This document shows, piece after piece, positions 19,372-28,773 of a stretch of DNA of 64,000 nt (position 1 is its first letter; every line of letters starts with the position of its first letter). The DNA comes from Microbulbifer pacificus (lineage in GTDB: Bacteria > Pseudomonadota > Gammaproteobacteria > Pseudomonadales > Cellvibrionaceae). The stretch covers positions 2,206,001-2,270,000 of the forward strand of contig NZ_PREV01000026.1 of assembly GCF_002959965.1 (NCBI RefSeq), read 5' to 3'. The translations under genes and the position numbers were made by a program. A model generated the notes under the pieces. The model was not told the DNA's origin. It searched no databases and worked only from the letters and a program-made list of their open reading frames with translations.

Positions 19372-21612
19372 CTATGGCCTTTCCCGCTGTGAGCGCCAGG
19401 GAGGCGCAACCGTCGGGTTGGCGTAAAAGTGCTGGGGTGAATGGGCGCTGATATCGCCACTGGCGACGTCGGTGTAGGCGTAGTAGAGATTGCTGATATT
19501 GCGCACATACTGCGCAGGTTCCGCGCCGCGCACGTAACCGTAGCGTGCTTTGCTGAAGTACTTCGGTTCAGACAGCTTCAGCATGGCTTCCTCGACATTT
19601 CCGAACCAGACGTCCGGATTCAGCCCCAGCTCCTTGGCCAGTCGGCGGGCATCCAGCAAATGGCCGTAACCCGCGTTGTATGAGGCGAGGGTAAACCAGA
19701 GTTTTTCGATGGTCGGAAGTGTCGGTTCAAAGCGATCGCGCACCCAGTTCAGGTATTTGACGCCGGCCTGGATATTGCGGTTGGGATCGAACAGTGGGGG
19801 TGGATAACCCATCTCCTCCGCCGTGGCGGGCATTACCTGCATCAGTCCCTGAGCGCCGACTGGCGATACCGCCTTGGGATTGAAGTTGCTCTCCTGCCAC
19901 ATCTGCGCGACGACGAGACGCCAGTCAAACCCGTGTTCCAGCGAGGAGTCTTTTACGAGCTTGTCGTAGGGCGACAGATCCTCCCCAGGAATAACCCGCG
20001 CGGAAACTCTCTGGGTAAATCGCTTGTTGGGTTCGAAATAGGCGGCGACTTTTTGCTGGTACTGTTCCGTCTTGCGGTACTTGGCCAGGAATATATTGAG
20101 CTTTTTCAGAAGCTCCTGGTTCTGTGGCATCACCATCCAGCCCTGGGGTCTCGGATCGCTGACCAGCGTGCCGGGCAGAAGATCCGGTTGCAGTGATGCC
20201 GCCATCAGAACATCGTCGGAATCCACGATGGTGGCATCCAGCTCGCCTTGCGCGATCTTCGAGAGGATTTCCGCGATGGCCATTTCCGGAGGTGCTATTT
20301 CGACGGTTACATCGATACCACTGCGTTGTAGGGCTCGGCCCGTGGCAATGAACGGCGAGAATGCGCGCAGTGTCAGGGTGCGTCCCGCCAAATCCTGAAT
20401 TTGTTGAATTTTGGGCTTGTGCCGATTGCTTACCGTCTGCTCCGGGGTTTCCCTATAGGAATTGGTGAAGGTAATACCCATGTCCCGACGTTCCTGGGTA
20501 ATGTTTTTCAGTGCGCCGGCAAAATCCCCTCGCCCCGCTTTCAGCCAGTCGATCAATGTTTCGTTGTAGGGAACCACAATCACCTGCAGTTGCAGCCCGT
20601 GTTTATCGGCGAAGGATTTTGCCAGGTCGTAATCAAATCCCATCAGCACACCTTTCCATAGGTAGTAGACCGAAGGACGGTTGTACGTCAGAAAGCGGAT
20701 AACACCGGATTGCTTGATTTGGTTCCAGTCGACGATGCGGTCTTCCGGGGGCTTTGCGAGGTTTTTGGTCAGAAAATTATTGAGCGTGGTGAGTAACTGC
20801 TTTGAATCCTTACGTACCGCCCAGGCAATGTTTTCGCTGTCGGAGACATCGGCGCCGGTGCGCACGTCATTGCGGTAGCTCTGCATGTTATTGGCGATGT
20901 AGTCATCCAGAATGGCGACGCGGTTGGGTTTTTCGTTGAGCAGATCCACCAGTGCTTCACGGTTTTCGTAAACCACCGCCTCCAGCGTGGAAAGATTGGC
21001 CTGCGGATATTCGGTGAGGAGGCGTTTTGCGGTGTCCACATAAGTGGAGCCGCTTTGGGCGATCAGTTCGACATCGCGGAGTTTTGCCGGATCGCTGATA
21101 TCCGGCCCATTGATACCGGTGATGAGCTTGTGCCGCGCCTGCATCAACGGCACGCTAAAGTCGACCAGTTCGCGGCGGGCGGGTGTGTCGGTAAGTGTGT
21201 AGGCCGCCACATCCGCTTTCCCCGACTTGACCAGTTCGAGTGCCTCCTGAGGAGTACGGGCCTTGATCCACAAAGGCTCAAGCTTCAGCTTTTCCGCAAA
21301 TTTATTGGCGAGTTCGAGACTGCGCAGGGTGACGATGCTGTCACGGGGCAGCATGTTTTCCGCGGGGCCGGTAAGGTTGACGAAGCGAATGGTGCCGTGT
21401 TTTTTGATCTCTGTGAGATCACCGGCTTCAACGTACTCTGCATCCGTCACCGACGTGCTCTTCGCCGGGGCACTTTTCTCCGGGGTGTTAGTGCCCGCTG
21501 CGATGTTAGCCGGCGTCTCATGCTTGCCGCATGCGGCGACAAATAACAGGGTCAGTAGTGCGATAAATGACGCACAGCGATAACGCTGAGCGGGTCCGTG
21601 ACGATTCCGCAT
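19372..21612 (-). CDS. MltF-like lytic transglycosylase lipoprotein with two substrate-binding domains
   Basis: The protein has a lipoprotein signal with lipobox VAAC (Cys28). Two family-3 periplasmic solute-binding domains follow (about residues 70-290 and 300-530; both open with an IRF motif and contain a GKADVAAYT or GRGDFAGAL segment). Last is an SLT lytic transglycosylase domain with catalytic Glu574 in WQESNFNP and GLMQVMPAT. Family knowledge: MltF has one binding domain and about 500 residues, and it cleaves peptidoglycan to 1,6-anhydro products from the inner leaflet of the outer membrane. At 746 residues this protein carries an extra binding domain, so allosteric control by a muropeptide is plausible but inferred. 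Confidence 0.88.
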   Translation of the reverse strand: MRNRHGPAQRYRCASFIALLTLLFVAACGKHETPANIAAGTNTPEKSAPAKSTSVTDAEYVEAGDLTEIKKHGTIRFVNLTGPAENMLPRDSIVTLRSLELANKFAEKLKLEPLWIKARTPQEALELVKSGKADVAAYTLTDTPARRELVDFSVPLMQARHKLITGINGPDISDPAKLRDVELIAQSGSTYVDTAKRLLTEYPQANLSTLEAVVYENREALVDLLNEKPNRVAILDDYIANNMQSYRNDVRTGADVSDSENIAWAVRKDSKQLLTTLNNFLTKNLAKPPEDRIVDWNQIKQSGVIRFLTYNRPSVYYLWKGVLMGFDYDLAKSFADKHGLQLQVIVVPYNETLIDWLKAGRGDFAGALKNITQERRDMGITFTNSYRETPEQTVSNRHKPKIQQIQDLAGRTLTLRAFSPFIATGRALQRSGIDVTVEIAPPEMAIAEILSKIAQGELDATIVDSDDVLMAASLQPDLLPGTLVSDPRPQGWMVMPQNQELLKKLNIFLAKYRKTEQYQQKVAAYFEPNKRFTQRVSARVIPGEDLSPYDKLVKDSSLEHGFDWRLVVAQMWQESNFNPKAVSPVGAQGLMQVMPATAEEMGYPPPLFDPNRNIQAGVKYLNWVRDRFEPTLPTIEKLWFTLASYNAGYGHLLDARRLAKELGLNPDVWFGNVEEAMLKLSEPKYFSKARYGYVRGAEPAQYVRNISNLYYAYTDVASGDISAHSPQHFYANPTVAPPWRSQRERP

Positions 21613-21702
21613 AGATCACCCCTCGGACATTCACCGGGGAAGCATAATGTCGCAGTGGGGATGTCACTATTTCGCGCCGCGCGGTCACGGTGTATGAGGC
21701 AC

Positions 21703-21727
21703 AAAAAAGGCGATCCGAAGATCGCCT
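21703..21727 (-). terminator. Intrinsic terminator of crp
   Basis: On the minus strand an 8-bp stem AGGCGATC/GATCGCCT capped by a TTCG tetraloop is followed by a run of six T. It starts 22 bp after the crp stop codon. Confidence 0.9.
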
Positions 21728-21748
21728 CAGTCACAAAGATCTCAGCGG

Positions 21749-22384
21749 TCAGCGGGTGCCGTAGACCACCATGGTTTTGCCTTTTACGGAGACCAGTCCC
21801 TGTTCCTCCAGAGTCTTCAGTACCCGGCCTACCATCTCGCGGGAGCAGCCGACGATACGGCCAATTTCCTGGCGGGTAATCTTGATCTGCATGCCCTCCG
21901 GGTGGGTCATGGCATCCGGCTCGTTGCACAGGTCGAGCAGGGTACGGGCCACGCGGCCGGTCACATCGAGGAACGCCAGATCACCCACCTTGCGGGTGGT
22001 ATTGCGCAGGCGGCCGGCCATCTGGGTGGCGAGCGCAAACAGGAATTCCGGGTGCTGACGGCTCAGCTCCTGGAACTTGTTGTAGGAAATTTCCGCCACC
22101 TCACATTCGGTCTTGGTGCGCACCCAGGCGCTGCGGGTGTCCTGGTCAAACAGGCCCATTTCACCGAAGAAGTCGCCATCGTTCAGGTAGGCAACGATCA
22201 TCTCGCGGCCTTCGTCATCCTCGATCAGCACCGTCACGGAACCGCGCATGATGAAATACAGGGATTCGCAGCGATCGCCGGCGTAAATGATGGTGCTTTT
22301 GGCCGGGTAGCGGCGGCGGTGGCAGTGGGCGAGGAAGTCTTCGATGTTGCCAGTAGACAGGGTATCTTCGGTAGCGACCGTCAC
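21749..22384 (-). CDS. crp: cAMP receptor protein (Crp/Vfr)
   Basis: This is a global transcription regulator that binds cAMP and DNA. The 211-residue protein matches the Crp/Vfr family nearly end to end: [18 protein letters not shown], the cAMP pocket FFGEMGLF and RSAWVR, the hinge [14 protein letters not shown], and the recognition helix in [17 protein letters not shown]. The start is a GTG at 22384 with AAGGAG seven bases upstream. It is divergent from yhfA, an order kept in E. coli and Pseudomonas. A near-consensus CRP site at 22491-22510 suggests autoregulation. Confidence 0.97.
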   Translation of the reverse strand: MTVATEDTLSTGNIEDFLAHCHRRRYPAKSTIIYAGDRCESLYFIMRGSVTVLIEDDEGREMIVAYLNDGDFFGEMGLFDQDTRSAWVRTKTECEVAEISYNKFQELSRQHPEFLFALATQMAGRLRNTTRKVGDLAFLDVTGRVARTLLDLCNEPDAMTHPEGMQIKITRQEIGRIVGCSREMVGRVLKTLEEQGLVSVKGKTMVVYGTR

Positions 22385-22490
22385 GGATCTACTCCTTTTC
22401 TAGAATTTTTTTGTGCCTGATCCCGGGTAAAGAATGATTATCCCGCTAAAACACCGGTGCCAACAGGGGCTGGGCGCGGCAAAGCTCCGC

Positions 22491-22510
22491 AATGTGATCT
22501 GGACCACTTT
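22491..22510. promoter_or_regulatory. Predicted CRP-binding site upstream of crp
   Basis: The 20 bases from AATGTGATCT to GGACCACTTT match 17 of 20 positions of the E. coli CRP consensus AATGTGATCTAGATCACATT. The left half-site TGTGATCT is perfect. The site centres about 116 bp upstream of the crp start codon. Confidence 0.7.
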
Positions 22511-22542
22511 TTGCGGAGAGCTTGGGTCGGGTAGTGTTTATA

Positions 22543-22569
22543 ACGGTTGTTGACAGCGCTTACAACCGT
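22543..22569. promoter_or_regulatory. Palindromic candidate operator near the yhfA promoter
   Basis: An 8-bp perfect inverted repeat (ACGGTTGT at 22543-22550 and ACAACCGT at 22562-22569) with an 11-bp spacer overlaps a -35-like TTGACA. Its cognate regulator is unknown. Confidence 0.45.
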
Positions 22570-22694
22570 CGTAAGTGAAGGCTTACTTATCGGCAAAGGG
22601 GAGAGGCAGCCGCTGACTGTCACTTCATGCTGCAGAAATGGGCGACGGTTGTGATAAGCTCCCGGCCCTCATCAAATCTGAAGGAGAGAGTTCC

Positions 22695-23117
22695 ATGGCG
22701 GGCGGCGTTATGCAGGGTCGGGTGACCTGGGTAAATGGGCTGACATTCTTGGGTGAGGCCGGCAGCGGCAATGCCGTGGTGATGGAAGGTGGTCAGAAAA
22801 ACAACGGCGTACGCCCGATGGAGATGATCCTGCTGGGGGTGGGTGGGTGCGCATCTTACGATGTGGTGAGTATCCTGGAGAAGGCCCGCCAGGACGTGAT
22901 CGGCTGTCATGTGGAACTCAAGGGGCATCGTCCGGATGCGGTGCCGGCACCGTTCGAAAAGATCGAGATGGAGTTTGTGGTGCGCGGCCGCAACATCAAG
23001 GAGGCCCAGGTGGCGCGGGCGGTGGAACTGTCCGCGGAGAAGTATTGCTCCGCGTCCATCATGCTGGGCAGCGCGGGGGTGGAGATTGTGCACTCCTACC
23101 GGATTGAAGAAATCTGA
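22695..23117 (+). CDS. yhfA: OsmC-family protein, YhfA group
   Basis: The 140-residue protein matches the YhfA group of OsmC/Ohr proteins: RVTWVNGLTFLGE, MEMILLGVGGCASYDVVSIL and ELSAEKYCSASIML, with the two conserved cysteines placed as in OsmC peroxidases. A thiol-dependent peroxidase function is family knowledge for OsmC, but YhfA itself is uncharacterised. The start is the ATG at 22695, nine bases after an AAGGAGAG ribosome site. It sits head-to-head with crp as in E. coli. Confidence 0.9.
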   Translation: MAGGVMQGRVTWVNGLTFLGEAGSGNAVVMEGGQKNNGVRPMEMILLGVGGCASYDVVSILEKARQDVIGCHVELKGHRPDAVPAPFEKIEMEFVVRGRNIKEAQVARAVELSAEKYCSASIMLGSAGVEIVHSYRIEEI

Positions 23118-23145
23118 CGCCGCGCGTGATTGCTCCAGGCACATA

Positions 23146-23184
23146 AAGAAAACCCCGGGCCTCGCCGAGACCCGGGGTTTTCTT
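23146..23184. terminator. Bidirectional intrinsic terminator between yhfA and coq7
   Basis: A 14-bp perfect stem (AAGAAAACCCCGGG at 23146-23159 and CCCGGGGTTTTCTT at 23171-23184) has an 11-nt loop. Its A-rich and T-rich ends make it work for both convergent genes. Confidence 0.93.
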
Positions 23185-23203
23185 ATTGCAGAGCGAGGAA
23201 CCT

Positions 23204-23851
23204 TCAGACCCGGTAACTCGCTGAGGTCATTGCCTTCGACACCAGAGTCATCAGCCCTTTCACCGGCCCGGGGAAGCGCGCACCGCCGGCATCCAGCGCC
23301 GCATGCTGATGCCTGGCCTCATCCACCAGCATCTGCTCCACGACTGCGCGGCTTTTTTCATCCTGCGCGGGCAACTTTTGCAGATGGCTTTCCAGATGCT
23401 TGCACACCTGCTCCTCGGTGGCGGCGACGAAGCCGAGGCTGACCTTGTCACTGATCTTGCCGGCAGCCGCACCGATGCCGAAAGAGAGACCATACCAGAG
23501 GGGGTTGAGCAGGCTCGGACGGCTGTCCAGCTCCTGCAGGCGTTGTTCGCACCAGGCCAGGTGGTCAATCTCCTCATTCGCCGCGTGCTCCATCTCCGCC
23601 CGCACTTGCGGGAGCTTTGCGGTTAGCGCCTGCCCCTGATACAGGGCCTGGGCGCAGACTTCACCGCTGTGATTCACCCGCATCAGTCCCGCCGCGTGGC
23701 GGCGCTCGGCGTCCGATAGCTCGCTTTCATCCACCGCTTTCGACGGCGACGGGCGCGCGTGGCAGGGGGAGCCGGGGCTCAGGGTGCGCAGGGCGCGGTC
23801 CGCCTGCAGCAACAGGCGATCGAGTCCGGTCAGTTGGCGATGGCTGCTCAC
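23204..23851 (-). CDS. coq7: 3-demethoxyubiquinol 3-hydroxylase Coq7
   Basis: Coq7 is a membrane-associated di-iron monooxygenase of ubiquinone synthesis. The carboxylate/histidine iron ligands lie in [44 protein letters not shown] and [10 protein letters not shown]. The best start is the GTG at 23851 with AGGAG seven bases upstream, giving 215 residues as in Pseudomonas; an upstream TTG at 23869 is the alternative. The crp-yhfA-coq7 order is shared with Pseudomonas, except that speD is missing. Confidence 0.93.
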   Translation of the reverse strand: MSSHRQLTGLDRLLLQADRALRTLSPGSPCHARPSPSKAVDESELSDAERRHAAGLMRVNHSGEVCAQALYQGQALTAKLPQVRAEMEHAANEEIDHLAWCEQRLQELDSRPSLLNPLWYGLSFGIGAAAGKISDKVSLGFVAATEEQVCKHLESHLQKLPAQDEKSRAVVEQMLVDEARHQHAALDAGGARFPGPVKGLMTLVSKAMTSASYRV

Positions 23852-23872
23852 TGATATGCTCCTGGGCAAGTT

Positions 23873-25168
23873 TTACGCTTTCTCGGCTTCTTCCCGCTCT
23901 ACCGCGCGGTAACCGATGTCCTTGCGGTAGAAAGCGCCCTCCCAGTAGATCTTGCGCGCGCATTCATAGGCGTTGGCCTGGGCTTCCGCCACGGTGTCAC
24001 CGAGGGCGGTGGCGCAGAGTACACGGCCGCCACTGGTAACGACGCGCTCGCCATCGAGGGCTGTACCGGCGTGGAAGACCTTGGCGTTTTTACTATCGGC
24101 CTTGTCGAGGCCGGAAATGGCGTCGCCCTTGCGATAGCTGCCGGGGTAGCCATGGGCCGCCAGTACCACGCCCAGTGCCGGGCGGGTGTCCCACTCGGCG
24201 GTGACCTGATCCAGGCGTTTTTCCACCGCGGCCATACACAGCTCAACCAGGTCGGACTTGAGGCGCATCATGATCGGCTGGGTTTCCGGGTCGCCGAAGC
24301 GGCAGTTGTACTCGATGACCTTGGGCGTGCCCTCTTCATTGATCATCAGGCCGGCGTAGAGGAAGCCGGTGTAGGGCATGCCTTCGGAAGCCAGGCCTTT
24401 GACGGTGGGTTCGATGACTTCCTTCATCACACGCTGATAGACGTCCGGAGTCACTACCGGTGCCGGGGAGTAAGCACCCATGCCACCGGTATTGGGGCCG
24501 GTGTCGCCATCGCCGACGCGTTTGTGATCCTGGCTGGTGGCCATGGGCAGGATATGTTCGCCGTCGACCATGACGATGAAACTGGCTTCTTCGCCGGTGA
24601 GGAATTCTTCGATGACCACCCGGCAGCCGGCATTGCCGAAGGCGTTGCCGGAGAGCATGTCGCGCACGGCCAGCTCGGCCTGCTCGACGCTTTCCGCGAC
24701 GATGACGCCTTTACCGGCGGCGAGGCCGTCGGCTTTGACGACGATGGGGGCGCCTTGTTCGCGGATGTAGGCGATCGCCGGCTCGACTTCGGTGAAGTTT
24801 TTGTAGGCAGCGGTAGGGATGGCGTGACGCTCGAGGAATTCTTTGGTGAAGGCTTTGGAGCCTTCGAGCTGGGCGGCGGCTTTTTCGGGGCCGAAGATGT
24901 TGTGGCCACGGGCGTTGAAGAAGTCGACGATGCCGTCCACCAGCGGGGCTTCGGGGCCGACGATGGTGAGGGTGATGCCTTTTTCTTCGACGAAGTCGGA
25001 CAGGGCGGAGAAGTTGTCGGTGCCGATGTTGACGTTCTGGAGTTTGGGTTCGCGGGCGGTGCCGGCGTTGCCCGGCGCGACGAAGACGGTGTCTACGGCG
25101 GGGTTTTGTGCGGCCTTCCAGGCCAGTGCGTGTTCGCGGCCACCAGAGCCGATTACCAGGATATTCAT
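23873..25168 (-). CDS. purD: Phosphoribosylamine-glycine ligase PurD
   Basis: PurD makes glycinamide ribonucleotide from phosphoribosylamine, glycine and ATP, the second step of purine synthesis. The 431-residue ATP-grasp protein opens with VIGSGGREHALAWK, and IVVKADGLAAGKGV, NTGGMGAYSPAP and EYNCRFGDPETQ follow. It lies downstream of purH in the same direction, with element C in the 277-bp gap between them. Confidence 0.97.
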   Translation of the reverse strand: MNILVIGSGGREHALAWKAAQNPAVDTVFVAPGNAGTAREPKLQNVNIGTDNFSALSDFVEEKGITLTIVGPEAPLVDGIVDFFNARGHNIFGPEKAAAQLEGSKAFTKEFLERHAIPTAAYKNFTEVEPAIAYIREQGAPIVVKADGLAAGKGVIVAESVEQAELAVRDMLSGNAFGNAGCRVVIEEFLTGEEASFIVMVDGEHILPMATSQDHKRVGDGDTGPNTGGMGAYSPAPVVTPDVYQRVMKEVIEPTVKGLASEGMPYTGFLYAGLMINEEGTPKVIEYNCRFGDPETQPIMMRLKSDLVELCMAAVEKRLDQVTAEWDTRPALGVVLAAHGYPGSYRKGDAISGLDKADSKNAKVFHAGTALDGERVVTSGGRVLCATALGDTVAEAQANAYECARKIYWEGAFYRKDIGYRAVEREEAEKA

Positions 25169-25279
25169 TCTTGAGTTTCCCCATGCCTGTGTTTTAGGTG
25201 GGCTAGTTTAGCATCGCGCGCAGTATTGCTGTGCGGTAACCGGGGAAGCGGGCAAATTAAGAGTGCTTCGTAAGCCGGT

Positions 25280-25403
25280 CCAGTGGCGATCCTGTGGCTG
25301 GTGCCCCTTCCCGAGACACGCCGTGAACCCATCCATGGGGGCTCGGCTGCGGCCATCCAGGCCGCAGACGGTCTCGGGAAGGGGCACCAGCCACAGGACC
25401 TTC
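25280..25403 (+). repeat. Hairpin repeat element C (subfamily I), purH-purD interval
   Basis: The element has a left box CCAGTGGCGA (25280-25289), a 28-nt arm (25290-25317), a 53-nt core (25318-25370), a 28-nt arm (25371-25398) and CCTTC (25399-25403). The arms are perfectly complementary over all 28 positions. The first core hairpin is the same as in element B. The second has a different stem, CTGCGGCC/GGCCGCAG, around ATCCA. It begins 42 bp after the purH stop codon. Confidence 0.92.
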
Positions 25404-25445
25404 CCGTATAGCGCGCGAATATTAAATCGCTATGTCAGTGACAGA

Positions 25446-27020
25446 TCAGTGACGGAAGTGACGCATACCAGTGAAAACCATCGCCATGCCGTGCTCGTCA
25501 GCAGCGGCGATGACTTCTTCGTCGCGCATGGAGCCACCGGGCTGGATCACGGCGCTGATGCCTACCTTGGCGGCGTTGTCGATGCCGTCGCGGAAGGGGA
25601 AGAAGGCGTCAGAGGCCATAACGGCGCCTTTCACTTCGAGGCCGGCGTGTTCGGCTTTGATGGCGGCGATGCGGGCGGAGTTTACGCGGCTCATCTGGCC
25701 GGCGCCGACACCGATGGTGCGGCCGTCTTTGGCGTAGATGATGGCGTTGGATTTGACCATCTTGGCGACTTTCCAGGCGAATAGCAGTTCGTCCAGTTGC
25801 TCGTCAGAGGGCTGTACCTTGGTGACGACTTTCAGGTCTTCTTTCGCGACCATGCCGTTGTCTTTTTCCTGGATCAGCAGGCCGCCGGTGACGCGCTTGT
25901 AGTCGAAGGCGGCGGGGCGATTGCTGTCCCATTCGCCGCATTCCAGAAGGCGTACGTTCTGCTTGGCGGAGACGGCTTTGGCCGCACCTTCGGATACCTT
26001 CGGTGCGATGATGACTTCGGAGAACTGCTTGTCGACGATCAGCTGGGCGGTTTCGGCGTCCAGTTCGCGGTTGAAGGCGATGATGCCGCCAAACGCAGAT
26101 TCCGGGTCGGTGGCGAAGGCGAGTTCGTAGGCGGTTTTGATGTTGCCGGCTACGGCCACACCGCAGGGGTTGGCGTGCTTGACGATGACGCAGGCGGGTT
26201 CGTCGAACAGTTTGACGGTTTCCAGCGCGGCGTCTGTGTCGGCGACGTTATTGAAGGAGAGTTCCTTGCCCTGCAGCTGGGTGGCGGTGGATACAGACGC
26301 TTCTTCAGCATCGGCTTCCACATAGAAGGCGGCTTTCTGGTGCGGGTTCTCACCGTAGCGCATGTCCTGGGCTTTTTCGAACTGGACGTTGAAGGTATTG
26401 GGGAACTCGCGGGCTTCGTTACTGGTGTTACGCGCACCGAAGTGGTTGGCGATCATACCGTCATATTGCGCGGTATGTTCAAACGCCTGCACCATCAGGT
26501 CGTAGCGGGTTTCGTACCCCAGCGCGCCGTCGTTGGCTTTCATCTCTTCGATCACGGTGTCGTAGCTGTGGGCGTTGACCACGATGGCCACGTCTTTGTG
26601 GTTCTTGGCGGCAGAACGGACCATGGTGGGGCCGCCGATGTCGATGTTCTCGATGGCGGTGGGCAGGTCGCAGTTGGGGTCGGCGACGGTGGCCTTGAAG
26701 GGGTACAGGTTGACCACGACCATATCGATCGGCTTGATGCCATGTTCGGTCATTACTGCGTCATCTTTGCCGCGGCGCCCCAGGATGCCGCCGTGCACTT
26801 TCGGGTGCAGAGTCTTCACGCGGCCATCCATCATTTCCGGAAAGCCGGTGTAGTCGGAGACTTCCACCACCGGAATGCCGGCTTCGCCGAGCTGGCGGAA
26901 GGTACCGCCGGTGGAGAGAATCTCCACACCCATCGAGGAAAGTTCACGGGCAAATTCCACAATGCCGGTTTTGTCGGAAACGCTGATCAGCGCGCGGCGA
27001 ACGGCCACCTTGTCAGTCAT
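25446..27020 (-). CDS. purH: Bifunctional AICAR formyltransferase/IMP cyclohydrolase PurH
   Basis: PurH carries out the last two steps of IMP synthesis. The 524-residue protein has the cyclohydrolase (MGS-like) domain at about residues 1-200, with [13 protein letters not shown] and STGGTF, and the transformylase domain behind it, with KHANPCGVA and the C-terminal DAFFPFRDG. The start is the ATG at 27020 ([11 protein letters not shown]); the open frame upstream runs into a terminator hairpin. It follows dusB-fis in the same direction, separated by a row of hairpins, and precedes purD. Confidence 0.97.
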   Translation of the reverse strand: MTDKVAVRRALISVSDKTGIVEFARELSSMGVEILSTGGTFRQLGEAGIPVVEVSDYTGFPEMMDGRVKTLHPKVHGGILGRRGKDDAVMTEHGIKPIDMVVVNLYPFKATVADPNCDLPTAIENIDIGGPTMVRSAAKNHKDVAIVVNAHSYDTVIEEMKANDGALGYETRYDLMVQAFEHTAQYDGMIANHFGARNTSNEAREFPNTFNVQFEKAQDMRYGENPHQKAAFYVEADAEEASVSTATQLQGKELSFNNVADTDAALETVKLFDEPACVIVKHANPCGVAVAGNIKTAYELAFATDPESAFGGIIAFNRELDAETAQLIVDKQFSEVIIAPKVSEGAAKAVSAKQNVRLLECGEWDSNRPAAFDYKRVTGGLLIQEKDNGMVAKEDLKVVTKVQPSDEQLDELLFAWKVAKMVKSNAIIYAKDGRTIGVGAGQMSRVNSARIAAIKAEHAGLEVKGAVMASDAFFPFRDGIDNAAKVGISAVIQPGGSMRDEEVIAAADEHGMAMVFTGMRHFRH

Positions 27021-27040
27021 ATCGCATCGTCCATCTGAAG

Positions 27041-27076
27041 TAAAAAAAGAGCAGTTGCGGCACATGGATGTGCCGC
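27041..27076 (-). terminator. Hairpin with U-run just upstream of purH
   Basis: On the minus strand a 9-bp stem GCGGCACAT/ATGTGCCGC (27057-27076) is followed within a few bases by seven consecutive T. This is a good intrinsic terminator for dusB-fis or an attenuator for purH, whose ATG is 20 bp further on. Its apex reads CATCCATG, the same 8-mer found in the loops of the dispersed hairpin elements. Confidence 0.75.
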
Positions 27077-27096
27077 CGCAGCCTAAGCCGCGCGAG

Positions 27097-27256
27097 CCCC
27101 CGGAATGCCAGCAGATTCACACATCTGCACCAGCATTTCGGGGGCGACGATGAAATGGATCAGGGCCGAAGGCGCCGCGTTGAAGCGGCCGGACCGAGCC
27201 ATTTCATCATAGGTAGAAAGTAGCGAGGGGGGATGGGTCTGACCCATCCCCCCTCG
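27097..27256 (-). repeat. Row of three inverted repeats between fis and purH
   Basis: Three hairpins follow one another. The first has arms 27097-27108 and 27133-27144 (11 of 12 paired), with an inner GCAGAT/ATCTGC hairpin. The second has arms 27149-27158 and 27199-27208 (10 bp), with an inner GGCCG/CGGCC. The third is a near-perfect palindrome with 16-bp arms 27224-27239 and 27241-27256. With the terminator hairpin they fill almost the whole 284-bp gap. A 66-codon frame runs through (27083-27283, minus), but its sequence is dictated by the repeats and I do not call it a gene. Confidence 0.75.
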
Positions 27257-27304
27257 TCGAATTTTTACCGCTTTGGGCGTCACTGTCCGCAGCGGCTGGC
27301 CGCC

Positions 27305-27604
27305 TTACAGCAGACCGTAGCGCTTGAGCTTCTTGCGCAGGGTTCCCCGGTTGAGGCCCAGCAGCTGTGCGGCGCGGGTCTGGTTGTGGCGGGTGTGCTT
27401 CATCACCACTTCCAGCATCGGTGCTTCAATCTCGGACAGCACCATATCGTAAACTTCGGTCACCATCTGACCGTCCAGGTGACGGAAGTAATTTTCCATC
27501 GCCTGTTCAACCGCGTCGCGTAGTGCCTGCGGTTGCTGCAATTGAACCTGGCCCCCAGCGGATACCACATCGCTGGTATCCGGAATCAGTGCTTCGTTAT
27601 TCAT
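27305..27604 (-). CDS. fis: DNA-binding protein Fis
   Basis: Fis is a nucleoid-associated protein that bends DNA and activates rRNA promoters. The 99-residue protein matches E. coli Fis in length. The conserved C-terminal helix-turn-helix reads [19 protein letters not shown] followed by [11 protein letters not shown]. Its ATG overlaps the dusB stop by four bases (ATGA), the universal dusB-fis arrangement. Confidence 0.97.
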   Translation of the reverse strand: MNNEALIPDTSDVVSAGGQVQLQQPQALRDAVEQAMENYFRHLDGQMVTEVYDMVLSEIEAPMLEVVMKHTRHNQTRAAQLLGLNRGTLRKKLKRYGLL

Positions 27605-28611
27605 GCCGCTTTTGCCCCTCTAGTTATTCGGCGTTCAAACCACTCACGAACGCTGGCATGTTGTGCTTCTGCGCAATCGAGTTGGTTAAAGGTCTTGCGA
27701 AAGTCCTCGCTGTCCGCGAGTGTTTTCAAGTACCAGCCCACATGTTTGCGGGCGATACGTACCCCCATAACCGCACCGTAGAAACGGTGTAGCTCACTCA
27801 GGTGAGTGATTAATATATCCCTGACTTCATCCAGTGAGGGCTCCGGCAGCCGCTCCCCCGTTGCGAGGTAGTGGGCGATCTCCCGAAATATCCATGGACG
27901 TCCCTGAGCCGCCCGGCCAATCATGACCGCAGCAGCACCGGTGTAGTCCAACACCTTGCGGGCCTTCTCCGCGCCGGTGATGTCGCCGTTGGCAAAGACG
28001 GGAATCTTTACCGCCGACACAACCTCGGCAATGGTATCGAATTCGGCCTGGCCGTGGTAGCCACAGGCGCGGGTGCGACCGTGAACTGCCAGGGCGGAGA
28101 TACCGAGATCTTCGGCCATTTTGGCCACCGTCACGCCGTTGCGGGAATCCGGGCACCAGCCAGTGCGAATTTTCAGCGTCACTGGGACTGAGACGGATGA
28201 AACCACCGCTTCCAGAATATCGGCGACCAGTTTTTCGTCGCGCAGTAGGGCAGACCCCGCTGCTTTCTTACACACCTTCTTCGCCGGGCAGCCCATGTTG
28301 ATGTCGATGATCTGTGCGCCGCGCCGGACATTTTCCCGCGCCGCATTCGCCATCATCTCCGGGTCGCCACCGGCGATCTGTACCGAAATCGGGCCGCTCT
28401 CACCCGCGTGGTCCAGACGTGTCCGCGATTTGCGGCTGTCCCACAGGCTGGTGTCGGAGGTGACCATTTCGGAAACCACCAGGCCGGCGCCGAGCTCGCG
28501 GCACAGGTTGCGGAAGGGGCGATCGGTAACGCCGGCCATGGGCGCCAGGATGACTGGCACACCGATGTTATAAGGGCCTATGGCGAAGCTGCTTGGCAAT
28601 TCCGTGGGCAA
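27601..28611 (-). CDS. dusB: tRNA-dihydrouridine synthase DusB
   Basis: DusB is a flavoenzyme that reduces uridine in tRNA. The 336-residue protein has [35 protein letters not shown] with the catalytic cysteine, KIRTGW, and the phosphate-binding FANGDI and [11 protein letters not shown]. The start is a TTG at 28611, supported by GGGAGG five to six bases upstream and by the lack of any ATG before the conserved N-terminus. It is co-transcribed with fis. Confidence 0.95.
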   Translation of the reverse strand: MPTELPSSFAIGPYNIGVPVILAPMAGVTDRPFRNLCRELGAGLVVSEMVTSDTSLWDSRKSRTRLDHAGESGPISVQIAGGDPEMMANAARENVRRGAQIIDINMGCPAKKVCKKAAGSALLRDEKLVADILEAVVSSVSVPVTLKIRTGWCPDSRNGVTVAKMAEDLGISALAVHGRTRACGYHGQAEFDTIAEVVSAVKIPVFANGDITGAEKARKVLDYTGAAAVMIGRAAQGRPWIFREIAHYLATGERLPEPSLDEVRDILITHLSELHRFYGAVMGVRIARKHVGWYLKTLADSEDFRKTFNQLDCAEAQHASVREWFERRITRGAKAA

Positions 28612-28773
28612 CTCGCCCTCCCGCGGGTCTGGTCTCGGTCGGTGTTAAAGAGCGGCCTATGATAGCGGCTGGCAGGCCACTGGAAAAGCGAAAAAGCGCT
28701 CAAATTGTTCGATGGCTGGCCGTTTAGGGCGAACTTTGTGCAACATTTTGTCGCAATCAACGCCAGTGACTAA

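Larger units (their letters stand above)
22385..22694. promoter_or_regulatory. Divergent crp-yhfA control region
   Basis: This 310-bp gap carries the promoters of crp (minus) and yhfA (plus). It contains a CRP-binding site (22491-22510), a -35-like TTGACA (22550-22555) and a separate palindrome ACGGTTGT-N11-ACAACCGT (22543-22569). No small gene was found in it. Confidence 0.6.

Noticed and set aside
27083..27283. A 66-codon frame between fis and purH
   Set aside because: The frame is composed of inverted repeats and lacks a ribosome site. I regard it as a by-product of the hairpins.
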